18,329 nt of DNA. It comes from Verrucomicrobiota bacterium. Lineage in GTDB: Bacteria; Verrucomicrobiota; Verrucomicrobiia; Chthoniobacterales; UBA10450. Position numbers and translations under genes: made by a program. Positions 7,550 to 14,439 of the stretch are shown one piece after another. The notes beneath the pieces were generated by a model. The model was given only the letters and a program-made list of their open reading frames with translations, made no database searches and was not told the origin of the DNA. The DNA is taken from positions 1 through 18,329 of the forward strand of contig QHNF01000056.1 of NCBI GenBank assembly GCA_003218345.1, read 5' to 3'. How positions within the stretch are numbered: the first letter of the stretch is position 1; each line of letters begins with the position of its first letter.

Positions 7550-7834
7550 AACCACGAATGAACACGAATAGACACAAATGAATACAAGCGGTTTCGAAAG
7601 GGAAATTGCTTGCTTTCTTTTTATGCCAGACGCCCTGAATCCTCGTCCTCTCCCCAGGGAGAAGGGATTGCCTCTCCCTGCCAGGGAAAGATCAGGTGAA
7701 GGTCGATTGACCTATGAAACTACTTGTGTAGTGCGAGGAGTGCCGCCTGCCACTAGAAGGGGATCGTGTTACTAATTCGTGTCCATTTGTTTCACCTGTT
7801 GCGCCGTAGTCTCGGCGAAGGCGGATTCGTGGTT
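7550..7834. repeat. Gene-free composite repeat island bounded by inverted CACGAAT-type ends
   Basis: The gap 7539-7844 (306 bp) contains no convincing gene. On the left, 7550-7585 is a tandem-like series: ACCACGAATG, AACACGAATA, GACACAAATG. On the right are inverted counterparts, ATTCGTGTCCATTTGT at 7775-7790 and GATTCGTGGTT at 7824-7834. Between them are two hairpins: TCTCCC/GGGAGA (7649-7662) and TCCCT/AGGGA (7675-7687), within a CCTCTCCC-type element that recurs in many bacterial genomes. The right end is interrupted by the 22-bp element at 7803-7824. The layout suggests a decayed, nested mobile repeat; no transposase is present. Confidence 0.6.
7803..7824. repeat. 22-bp repeat, copy 2 (intergenic)
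   Basis: It differs from the copy at 6966-6987 at two positions. It lies between ATTCGTGTCCATTTGT and GATTCGTGGTT, as though it had been inserted within a once continuous CACGAAT-type repeat. The stem of the central hairpin is weaker here than in copy 1. Confidence 0.6.
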
Positions 7835-7844
7835 GCCCTACCAA

Positions 7845-8507
7845 TTATTGTCCCAGCGGCGTCGAGACATCCGCGCCTGGCGGCAGGTTGAACTCGAAAG
7901 TGGACGCAGGTATTTGCGCGCGTGTCTGATTTGAATATGTGGTCACGATCCGATCGCTATTTGGCAGTAACATATCGGTACGTTCGACCCGCAATTTGTC
8001 ATTGATTCGCAGATTAAGCTTTTGAAACACTCGCTTCATTGAAGTAGTGCGCGGCGTCAGTTCCAGTTCATACCTCGCCTCGGGCGCCTCGGTTCGAGTT
8101 GCAGCAATGTGGAAAGTGTTCTCGATGTTTTCCAGATTTAACGCGGAATTGATGGCTGCAATGGTCGCATCAAGCGGCGACCGTTTCCCCAGGGGATAAT
8201 GTTCCGCCGACTTAAAATTTGGATAGTAAATCCAGAGTTGACGCCCGTCACTGACCGTCAGGCTAGGCGAATTGCCTTTTACTTCGCGCCGGAATTTGTT
8301 CGGCGGATGGAACCAAACTTTCCCTGAGCTCACGATCGGTTTCTTCATGAGTCGTATGACCCTTTCCTCCTGAAAATCAGCCTGCGTACTCCGGTTCTCC
8401 CGAATTCGGGCAAGAAGATTTTTGAGATCAGCCTCAGAAAGTGTGCCGCTGTTCGCGATGTTTGTCAGTGATAGGAAGACAAGTGTCGCAGATAACACCT
8501 TGCGCAT
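7845..8507 (-). CDS. LolA-like outer-membrane lipoprotein carrier
   Basis: The 220-residue protein has a signal peptide (about 1-21, KVLSATLVFLSLTNIANSG) followed by a LolA-type half-barrel: helix LSEADLKNLLARIRENRSTQADFQEER, strands SSGKVWFHPPNKFRREV, SLTVSDGRQLWIYYP, YELELTPRT and TFEFNLPPGADV at the end. LolA proteins carry lipoproteins or other lipids through the periplasm; paralogues of this type also sit in lipid and aryl-polyene export clusters. The start ATG at 8507 has no strong ribosome binding site. It is not adjacent to other lol genes. The exporter and lipoprotein genes at 14440-17556 are plausible partners, 6 kb away. Its upstream gap (8508-8733) holds a hairpin array. Confidence 0.87.
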   Translation of the reverse strand: MRKVLSATLVFLSLTNIANSGTLSEADLKNLLARIRENRSTQADFQEERVIRLMKKPIVSSGKVWFHPPNKFRREVKGNSPSLTVSDGRQLWIYYPNFKSAEHYPLGKRSPLDATIAAINSALNLENIENTFHIAATRTEAPEARYELELTPRTTSMKRVFQKLNLRINDKLRVERTDMLLPNSDRIVTTYSNQTRAQIPASTFEFNLPPGADVSTPLGQ

Positions 8508-8633
8508 GCGGTGATCTTATCCGCCTTCATGGAGTACTCAAAGCGTGGCGTCAGCGGATCCTTGAATTGGTCGCTAGCTCATAGCTGTAGGTAGGCCTAA
8601 CGGCGCTCTTAACAAGCGACGCCGCCTGTTTCA

Positions 8634-8716
8634 TCCCGGACGGGACTTGAGGTTTAGGGTCATCGATAGCCCAGCGTTGAAACACCGGGCTATCATCGAT
8701 TCGTCCCTCACGGGAC
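8634..8716. repeat. REP-like triple hairpin array downstream of the TIGR03118 gene
   Basis: Three stem-loops lie in 83 bp: TCCCG/CGGGA (8634-8645), GATAGCCC/GGGCTATC (8665-8672 with 8687-8694, inner loop partly paired), and GTCCC/GGGAC (8703-8716). The middle unit has the CCCAGCGTTGAAAC layout that I recall as a common repeat of Verrucomicrobia, Acidobacteria and Planctomycetes. The array begins 18 bp after the TIGR03118 stop on the minus strand, so it may also block read-through into the LolA gene. No U-tract follows. The rest of the gap 8508-8733 shows nothing else clear. Confidence 0.6.
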
Positions 8717-8733
8717 TCTGCGTCCTTGCAATC

Positions 8734-9774
8734 TTAGTCCTCCGTAATTATACCAAAGAGACCGTGTTCTTCATCGGCGATTCCAGCGGTGAAAAAGACT
8801 CCGCCATCGAGGGGGAGCATATCCCACAAGCCGTCGAATTGGAGCGGCGTTCCATCGGCGCGCATCAGCGTCTCGATGAAAGCGCCCGTGTTCGGATCGT
8901 AAACGTTGATGAGGCCGTCACCGAAATTGCCGACCCAGAGCTCGTCTTCCACAAGAGCAAGTCCCCACGGGGCATTGAGGTTGCCGTTGGACACCAGGCG
9001 CCTGAGGAAGTTGCCGCTGGTATCGAACACATTAACGAAGCCAAACCCGGGACCCGGAACATCGTCGTGTTTGGCGTGATCCTGCTTGGCGTAAGTTACG
9101 AAAATTTCGCCATTGAAATTACGGATACCGAACGGCGCGTAGCCTGCAGGAAGATTTGGATCATTGAAGCCACCAGGATTAACTTGGTGAAAACTCTCAT
9201 CGTAGGTTTCAACGTGCCCCGTATGAAAGTCCGATACATATAGGAAATTGTGACCATTGGCGACGCCCAGCGTTGCGCTTTTATAAACGGCGCTGTTAAC
9301 ACCACGATTCGTGCCATTATCAACGGCGATAATGGCGTTCGTCAGGTCCAGCGTCGGGTTCCAGCCTGAAATGGAACCATCTTCACTGACAAAAATGAAA
9401 AAGGCGGGCGCCGAGTTTCCATTTTTTGTTACTTGGAAAAACGGGGTGCCGTTAAACACGACTCCGGTAGGATTTCCTGTTCCTCTGTTTCGCGCGGCCG
9501 TCGGAATGGTTACGACCAGCGAAACCGCAGTGCCATCCTGGTGGTAAAGGGTTGAAACACCCGTGCCGTTATCGCTGACCCAAATCGTGCCGCTTGGCGA
9601 GGCCGCCATGCCCCACGGATTGACAAGGTTTGGATCGACATGCTGCGCCACACCGGCGATGTCAGATTGGAAGTTTGTCCACGAATACGTGTCCGCGCGC
9701 GCAGACGTGGCCGTCAGAATTGCCACTGCGAATGTGAGCAGGGCAACTTTTATGTAAGCATAAGTTGTTTTCAT
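8734..9774 (-). CDS. Secreted TIGR03118 family protein
   Basis: The 346-residue protein has a signal peptide (about 1-27, ending ATSARA) and a repeated beta-propeller-like pattern: LVNPWGMAASPSGTIWVSDNGTG, NPTGVVFNGTPFF, FLYVSDFHTGHVETYD, NAPWGLALVEDELWVGNFGDG and FDGLWDMLPLDGGVFFTAG. These NPWG/WVSDN blocks are the mark of the TIGR03118 family, NHL/SMP30-like secreted proteins of unknown function. The C-terminus shows no PEP-CTERM or other sorting tail. Its stop is followed by the hairpin array at 8634-8716. The upstream gap to the response regulator (9775-9947) is filled with palindromes, so it is probably its own transcription unit. Confidence 0.9.
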   Translation of the reverse strand: MKTTYAYIKVALLTFAVAILTATSARADTYSWTNFQSDIAGVAQHVDPNLVNPWGMAASPSGTIWVSDNGTGVSTLYHQDGTAVSLVVTIPTAARNRGTGNPTGVVFNGTPFFQVTKNGNSAPAFFIFVSEDGSISGWNPTLDLTNAIIAVDNGTNRGVNSAVYKSATLGVANGHNFLYVSDFHTGHVETYDESFHQVNPGGFNDPNLPAGYAPFGIRNFNGEIFVTYAKQDHAKHDDVPGPGFGFVNVFDTSGNFLRRLVSNGNLNAPWGLALVEDELWVGNFGDGLINVYDPNTGAFIETLMRADGTPLQFDGLWDMLPLDGGVFFTAGIADEEHGLFGIITED

Positions 9775-9834
9775 AGGTTTGATGATTGTTTTCTGTAGGG
9801 AGAATCGCAGCGATTAAAGCCGGGCGACGTATTG

Positions 9835-9860
9835 GAAAAGTAACGCCGTTGTTACTTTTC
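9835..9860. other. Perfect 10-bp stem hairpin upstream of the TIGR03118 gene
   Basis: GAAAAGTAAC at 9835-9844 pairs perfectly with GTTACTTTTC at 9851-9860 around a 6-base loop. It lies 61-86 bp upstream of the TIGR03118 start and about 90 bp past the response-regulator stop. No T-run follows in either direction, so it is not a canonical terminator. It could be an operator for a dimeric regulator or a terminator of unusual form. Confidence 0.4.
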
Positions 9861-9868
9861 AAATTCTC

Positions 9869-9945
9869 GGCAGGCGAGACGCCCGCCGTCCAAGTCAGGC
9901 CCGCCGCAGCGAGTCCGTCCGACGGTGACTGGAAGCCTGGCTTCC
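9869..9945. repeat. Hairpin repeat cluster just after the response-regulator stop
   Basis: It contains GGCAGGCG-AGA-CGCCCGCC (9869-9887, one mismatch in the stem), the 18-mer CCGCCGTCCAAGTCAGGC (9883-9900), and GGAAGCC-T-GGCTTCC (9931-9945). The last hairpin begins three bases beyond the regulator's TAG stop at 9950-9948 and may end that operon. The 18-mer recurs with one change at 17060-17077. Confidence 0.55.
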
Positions 9946-9947
9946 GG

Positions 9948-10604
9948 CTATCGGATGGTATAACCGACGTGGCGCACGGTGTGAATCAGCGGAGGATCGC
10001 CGATTTTCTTTCGCAGCCGGCCGATGAAAACTTCGACCAGCTTCGTGTCGTATTCGTGCGCGTGTTCCCAAACACGTTCGCACAGCTCCGTGCGCGTGAA
10101 GACACGGCCAGGCTCACGCATCAGCACCTTCAGCAACATCTGCTCCCGTGGCGAGAGCTCGATTCGTTCCGTGCCGCGGTAAACATCGTGAGTGGCCAGG
10201 TCGAACGTGAGATCGCCGACATGCAAGGACATTGCGGGTTCCTCCGGATAACGCCGCCCGAGTGCGCGCACCCGGGCAACCAACTCCTGCATGGCAAATG
10301 GCTTGGGCAAATAATCATCTGCCCCGAGCTGCAATCCAGTTACCCGATCCTCGACTGCGCCGCGCGCGGTCAGCAGCAGCACACGGCTGGTAAGATGTTG
10401 CGCACGCAGACGACGCAACACCTCGAAGCCATCGATTCGAGGCAGGCGGATATCGAGCACGATCAGGTCGAAAGGCGTCTTTCTCGCTCTATCCAAAGCG
10501 GCTTCGCCATCGTGAACTGCCATCGGATCATGGCCGGCCTCGGTCAACGCCGAAGCGATTTGCCGCGCCACGGGGATTTCATCTTCAACAATCAGGATGC
10601 GCAT
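9948..10604 (-). CDS. OmpR/PhoB-type response regulator
   Basis: The 218-residue protein has a receiver domain with the acidic pair E7-D8 in ILIVEDE, phosphoacceptor D51 in LIVLDIRLP, T79 in LLLTA and K101 in YLPKPF. It is followed by a winged-helix DNA-binding domain with RIELSPREQMLLKVLM, TRTELCERVWEH, VEVFIGRLRKKIG and the closing HTVRHVGYTIR. The start is the ATG at 10604, giving MRILIVEDE; an upstream extension to 10706 would add 34 unrelated residues overlapping the barrel gene. It is last in an operon with a cupredoxin-like protein, a histidine kinase and an outer-membrane barrel, with a 25-bp gap after the barrel gene. It is the evident partner of the kinase at 11844-13610. Confidence 0.94.
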   Translation of the reverse strand: MRILIVEDEIPVARQIASALTEAGHDPMAVHDGEAALDRARKTPFDLIVLDIRLPRIDGFEVLRRLRAQHLTSRVLLLTARGAVEDRVTGLQLGADDYLPKPFAMQELVARVRALGRRYPEEPAMSLHVGDLTFDLATHDVYRGTERIELSPREQMLLKVLMREPGRVFTRTELCERVWEHAHEYDTKLVEVFIGRLRKKIGDPPLIHTVRHVGYTIR

Positions 10605-10629
10605 GGGATTCTTGGAGGAGATACGACGA

Positions 10630-11847
10630 TTAGAAACGGACGGTGAATTGTGCAGCCAGCAGATGGTTGTCATCGCCGGAACCGGTCGTCTCATGCTGGA
10701 AACCATACTGCAACTTTAGCTGCATGCGTGATGTGAAGCGATAAGCTGCTGCGATGTCGATTCTACCGAGATCTTGACTCCAACGAACGTTATGCCCGTA
10801 GCCATCACTGATCGTGCCGAAGAGTTGTTGGTTCCAGCGCAGCGCGCCGAAGACCTGCGGCGTAAATTTGTATTTCGCTTCGACATAATAAGCAAACGTG
10901 TCTGCGTTTCCCACTTGCGGTACTTGAAAGCGCGCTTCATAAAACTCAGCCCACACTTGTAGATGACGCCAGGCAAAGCTAGCATCCTGCCCAAGGACAA
11001 ATTCTCGATAATCATCGATATCGCGCCCAGGTGGCAGCGTCGGTTCGGCCTCGCGTCGAAAGTATGAGCCCTCGCTCGCTGACAGGCCAAAATTCCACGC
11101 CTCGTTAGGCCGGAAACCCGCCCGCGCACTGAAAGTCGGGTCTTCGAAACCATTCTCTGTAATATTCCAAGATTCGGGACGCGACGAGAGGGACGCATTC
11201 TTCATTTCGACGGCGTAATCAAATCGGCCCAGCCGGCCGGAGACAGAAATGCCACTCGCGTAACTTGGTCCCCAGATCACCGGATTGAACGCGTACTTTT
11301 CGTAGTAGTACGGCCCGTAGATGAAATTCAGTGGTGAAACCGGAGCGGATTTGTCCTGAATTGGCGTGACGTTTTCATAAATTAGCGGCGCGTTGATGAA
11401 TGGATTCTCCCAGGAGAGATGCCGCGGAACCCAATTGCCAACGACCGTGGCGAATTTGCCGATTTGCACTGTCAAGCGACCGTCGTCCCATGGAGTGACG
11501 CGCAACGCATATTCGTCGAGGCGGACTTGAGCGCCGTGATCGCTCGGATCGAACCCGCGATCCAGCCGGGACTGGGCAAAGAAGTAAATCTGCGATCCTA
11601 TTTGCGTGTCGAGAAAGAGGGTCAAACGCGGGTTGAAAAGAGTGTCGATGTTGCTGTTGATGAGGCCGGGCGCGGGCTGTTCGAAGTGATAAAATTCCAA
11701 ATCAAGCGTGCCGCTCAGTCGCGCGCGCAGATTATCTTGAAATGCAGAGAGCGTGAGTGCGCTGTCTAGCCGATCGAGAAAATCGTCAACATCGAAAGCG
11801 CAGGCTGTGCAGGCAAAAACGCATAGGCTGAGAGCGCGCAACTTCAT
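10630..11847 (-). CDS. Outer-membrane beta-barrel protein (porin-like)
   Basis: The 405-residue protein has a signal peptide (about 1-17, RALSLCVFACTACA) and a body of alternating amphipathic strands rich in Tyr, Phe and Arg, for example RLTLFLDTQIGSQIYFFAQSR, LTVQIGKFATVVG, HLQVWAEFYEARFQV and TFAYYVEAKYKF. It ends in FTVRF, with the terminal aromatic residue that the Bam machinery recognises. Its length suits a 14-18 strand barrel. I cannot assign a substrate. Its ATG overlaps the kinase stop in an ATGA junction (11847-11844), so it is coupled to the kinase. A porin in a two-component operon could be the channel for the sensed ligand or a regulated uptake route. Confidence 0.85.
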   Translation of the reverse strand: MKLRALSLCVFACTACAFDVDDFLDRLDSALTLSAFQDNLRARLSGTLDLEFYHFEQPAPGLINSNIDTLFNPRLTLFLDTQIGSQIYFFAQSRLDRGFDPSDHGAQVRLDEYALRVTPWDDGRLTVQIGKFATVVGNWVPRHLSWENPFINAPLIYENVTPIQDKSAPVSPLNFIYGPYYYEKYAFNPVIWGPSYASGISVSGRLGRFDYAVEMKNASLSSRPESWNITENGFEDPTFSARAGFRPNEAWNFGLSASEGSYFRREAEPTLPPGRDIDDYREFVLGQDASFAWRHLQVWAEFYEARFQVPQVGNADTFAYYVEAKYKFTPQVFGALRWNQQLFGTISDGYGHNVRWSQDLGRIDIAAAYRFTSRMQLKLQYGFQHETTGSGDDNHLLAAQFTVRF

Positions 11848-13610
11848 GCAACTGCATTAACACCGTCTGCAGCCGAAAAGCGCACTTCAAACTCGGTCCA
11901 ATCATTTTCGGAGCGAACCAGACGCAAATCGCCGCCGTGCAGCCGCGCCAGTTCGCGCGCCAAATTCAAACCGATTCCGTGACCTGATGCAGCTGAGGGA
12001 GTGGAGTCATGGTGAAACCGCTCGAAGATATTTTCGCCGCGTGGAATGGTGCGGCCGGTATTCCCGATAGTCAGCACAATGTCCCTGGCATTGCTGTGTG
12101 CGCTGACTCGGATTCGCCCGCTGGGGCGATTGTACTTTCGTGCGTTCTCCAGAAGATTTTGCACAATGAGCGAGGTGTACCGTTTTTCTCCGACCACAAA
12201 TAAGCCGGCAGGAAATTCCTTCTCGATTTTCACATCGGGCGAATCAGGAAGCGCGCTAAGATCATCAAGCCACTCATCGACGAGCTGACTAAGATTCACC
12301 GGTGTGGATGCGATTTGAAGATGGCCAGCATCCATTCGCGACAAAAGAAGCAAATCGTCGATGACTCCAGTCAAACGATGCGTCTGATGGAGCAGGACCG
12401 ATAGCTGCTCATAAACGTCCGGCTTAAATCCTTCACGCACCAACAATGTTTCCAGACCGACACGAAGAACCGTGACCGGGCTCTTCAACTGATGGGAAGC
12501 GTCGGCAGAATATCGTGTGGATCTTTCCAACTCCTCAGCCGTCGAAGCAAGAGCGACTTCGGCGCGTTTTCGTTGTGCTCGATTTTCCTCTGAATCCAGC
12601 GCCAGTTTCTTCACCGGTGCCGAGAGCCTGAGCGCGACCAGGTGGCTTGCCACGAAACCGCCTAACAAAAGCAACGCGCCCGCGCCACCAATTTGCCAAC
12701 GGAGGCGATGCAGCTGTGCCATTGAATAGGCGAGAGGATAAACACAAATTTCGTAAGCAGGCGGAAAGAGCGAAGCCGGATTGAGGCGCTTATAAAACAA
12801 GAGGTGCGGCGCACCATCCACGTCGACGCGAAAGTTGTCTTGCGCGCGATCAGAATTCGCGACTGCATTTGCTATTTTTTCACGTAAAGACGCCTGCGCG
12901 GATTTCGGAAGCGACGGCAAATGCAATTGGCCATTCGCCCAGATGCCGCTTTTGATTCCGGTTCCGGTGTGCTTGTCTCCAAGCTCAAGCGGTTTAAACC
13001 CGATGACGAGTGCGGAAATAACGTCACCCGTGTAACTCGAAAAGATCGGCACGGCTATCACCTCATCGACAGCTCCGCCGGACTTAGCATTTTCCTGGAT
13101 GTAGCCAATTTGCTGGGTCTCGGGCAGTTTGTTCAAGGCCAGTTGCGCTTCCTCTTCCGGATCCGGCTCTCCCACGTCGTACGGATTCAGCGGCTTTATT
13201 ACCGCGCCCGTGCTATCGAGAAAGCGATAAAATCTCGCATGGAGCGATTGTGCTGCCTGCTCTGGCGGCGGTTCCTCGCCTTCCATTAAATCGCGCAACT
13301 CATCCTTGGCGCTCGGATATAATAAATCGATTGCGTTGTCCTCCATGGCTGCGTGGATCCGCGGCTTGGCTGCAAGCGCGTTGCAGCGATCCGCCAACGT
13401 CGCGTGGCGCAATTCCTCGAGTTTGTGCAAAGAAGAAAGTTCAGTCTGAAAATTCTGCTGCAAATCTCGTTCCGCATCGGCCGTGATCTTGCGCTGCGCT
13501 AGGTAAAGCCCGAGAGCGGTCAGCGTTGCTACGATGACCATCATGGCGGTGAACAACTGAACTCGAAAACTCACTACGCCTTTGTCTCTCGCTGGAACAG
13601 CGGAGCTCAT
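11844..13610 (-). CDS. Membrane sensor histidine kinase with large periplasmic domain
   Basis: A 588-residue kinase. The first helix is at about 15-36 and the second at about 306-330, enclosing a periplasmic sensor of about 270 residues. That sensor has Cache-like features (RFYRFLDSTGAVIKPLNPY, then VPIFSSYTGDVISALVIGF). The cytoplasmic part has the H-box DASHQLKSPVTVLR with H373, the N-box QNLLENARKY (N485, N489), a G1 loop IGNTGRTIP, an F-box IFERFHH and the G2 loop GHGIGL at 543-548. All parts needed for ATP binding and phosphotransfer are present. It overlaps the upstream cupredoxin-like gene and the downstream barrel gene by 4 bp each. The nearby response regulator is its likely target. 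The signal is unknown; copper or a redox ligand is a guess from the neighbour. Confidence 0.94.
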   Translation of the reverse strand: MSSAVPARDKGVVSFRVQLFTAMMVIVATLTALGLYLAQRKITADAERDLQQNFQTELSSLHKLEELRHATLADRCNALAAKPRIHAAMEDNAIDLLYPSAKDELRDLMEGEEPPPEQAAQSLHARFYRFLDSTGAVIKPLNPYDVGEPDPEEEAQLALNKLPETQQIGYIQENAKSGGAVDEVIAVPIFSSYTGDVISALVIGFKPLELGDKHTGTGIKSGIWANGQLHLPSLPKSAQASLREKIANAVANSDRAQDNFRVDVDGAPHLLFYKRLNPASLFPPAYEICVYPLAYSMAQLHRLRWQIGGAGALLLLGGFVASHLVALRLSAPVKKLALDSEENRAQRKRAEVALASTAEELERSTRYSADASHQLKSPVTVLRVGLETLLVREGFKPDVYEQLSVLLHQTHRLTGVIDDLLLLSRMDAGHLQIASTPVNLSQLVDEWLDDLSALPDSPDVKIEKEFPAGLFVVGEKRYTSLIVQNLLENARKYNRPSGRIRVSAHSNARDIVLTIGNTGRTIPRGENIFERFHHDSTPSAASGHGIGLNLARELARLHGGDLRLVRSENDWTEFEVRFSAADGVNAVA

Positions 13611-14251
13611 GGGAAGTCAACGTGCAGCGTTTGGCCGCTCTTTAACTGCACTGGTTTTTCTCGCGTGGTCCTGCTGTCGATCCACGCCTTGAGTGTGTAG
13701 TGGCCCGCAGGAAGTCCGTCCAATCGAAATCGCCCATTCTCGTCTGTCATCACAAAGTACGGAGTATTCAAAACGAGAATCAATCCACGCATGTGTTCGT
13801 GAATGTCGCACCGCAAGGTGACTAAACCCGCCTTATCGAAGACTTCTGTCGGAATCGGTCGCTCATCCGGACGATAACGGCCAAGGTCGAACCGTTTGGC
13901 AGGCGAGTAGGAAAAAATGTTGTGATAAGTGTCGTCTAGGTTCGGGAATTCAACTTTGGTCCCCATCTGTATCGGCAGGAGCGCTGGAATGAACGTCAAA
14001 TCTTTTTGCGCCACCTCTTTCGTCGGCAGCGAAGTTGGTTTCGGGAAAGAGCCATCGAGATAAACTACCGCCAGTGGCGGCTGGGTGGAAAGAACGCCGG
14101 CGTGAGTAACAATCTCATAGCGTTTCGCCTGAACTGGTGCTGAATGCGATTTCGGAAGTTCCACGCGTCCTTCTACGGCTGTGCTCGCCAGAAGCGCAAC
14201 GGGAAGGCCTGAAAAAATCGTGTTAAGCCAAAGCAACCCGCGCAAGCGCAT
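13607..14251 (-). CDS. Secreted cupredoxin-like protein
   Basis: The 214-residue protein has a signal peptide (about 1-25). The middle shows the strand pattern of a blue-copper fold: IQMGTKVEFPNLDDTYHNIFSYS with H110, then GLVTLRCDIHEHMRG with C148, H151 and M154. These are the four ligands expected of a type-1 copper site (His, Cys, His, Met). The tail, NGRFRLDGLPAGHYTLKAWID, is a carboxypeptidase-regulatory-like beta domain. Relatives are often labelled methylamine utilization proteins, but no methylamine genes are here. The start ATG at 14251 is preceded by GGAAGGAA. It is the first gene of the operon and overlaps the kinase gene by 4 bp (ATGA). It could be a periplasmic copper or redox partner that presents a signal to the kinase; this is inference. 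Confidence 0.85.
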   Translation of the reverse strand: MRLRGLLWLNTIFSGLPVALLASTAVEGRVELPKSHSAPVQAKRYEIVTHAGVLSTQPPLAVVYLDGSFPKPTSLPTKEVAQKDLTFIPALLPIQMGTKVEFPNLDDTYHNIFSYSPAKRFDLGRYRPDERPIPTEVFDKAGLVTLRCDIHEHMRGLILVLNTPYFVMTDENGRFRLDGLPAGHYTLKAWIDSRTTREKPVQLKSGQTLHVDFP

Positions 14252-14303
14252 TTCCTTCCCAGTTTAGCAGGCGTTTCATCGGACGAAAGTGTTTGCGGCG
14301 GAG

Positions 14304-14346
14304 CACAGCCATCTTGGCTGTGGGGCTAGCGGGCATCTTGCCTGCT
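14304..14346. repeat. Two triloop hairpins upstream of the cupredoxin operon
   Basis: CACAGCCA-TCT-TGGCTGTG spans 14304-14322, and AGCGGGCA-TCT-TGCCTGCT spans 14328-14346 (one G-T pair). Both have the same TCT loop closed by CA/TG but different stem bases. A GGAGCACAG motif flanks them on both sides (14300-14308 and 14355-14363). They lie in the 188-bp gap between the exporter stop and the cupredoxin start; the rest of the gap shows no clear promoter. Confidence 0.6.
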
Positions 14347-14439
14347 GAATCGCGGGAGCACAGTTGGACTCAGCCGGTTTTTCAGAATAAAGCTCGATGA
14401 CTTATGACTCCTTAAAGCTTCCTATCAACACGCGCACAC

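Noticed and set aside
7550..7585. CACGAAT series as a CRISPR array
   Set aside because: Units are about 10 bases with no spacers of regular length and no cas genes; it is a short tandem-like repeat.
7578..7775. Possible small gene in the repeat island (65 codons, PRPLPREKGLPLPARERSG)
   Set aside because: This peptide is the translation of the CTCTCCC-type repeat, a frequent source of spurious proteins; no ribosome binding site.
8647..9243. 198-codon plus-strand frame over the TIGR03118 gene
   Set aside because: It begins in the hairpin array and runs antisense to a well-supported secreted protein; no start signal or domain.
9786..10646. Long open frame on the plus strand opposite the response regulator (286 codons)
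   Set aside because: It is antisense to a clear OmpR-type regulator and repeat DNA, has no recognisable domain, and is expected by chance from the codon use of the true gene.
10605..10706. N-terminal extension of the response regulator to 10706
   Set aside because: The added residues overlap the barrel gene and precede the canonical MRILIVEDE start.
12056..12064. Kinase G1 loop with Asn in place of the usual Asp, as a sign of a degenerate kinase
   Set aside because: An NTG-type G1 loop is common in active histidine kinases, and the H-, N-, F- and G2-boxes are all intact.
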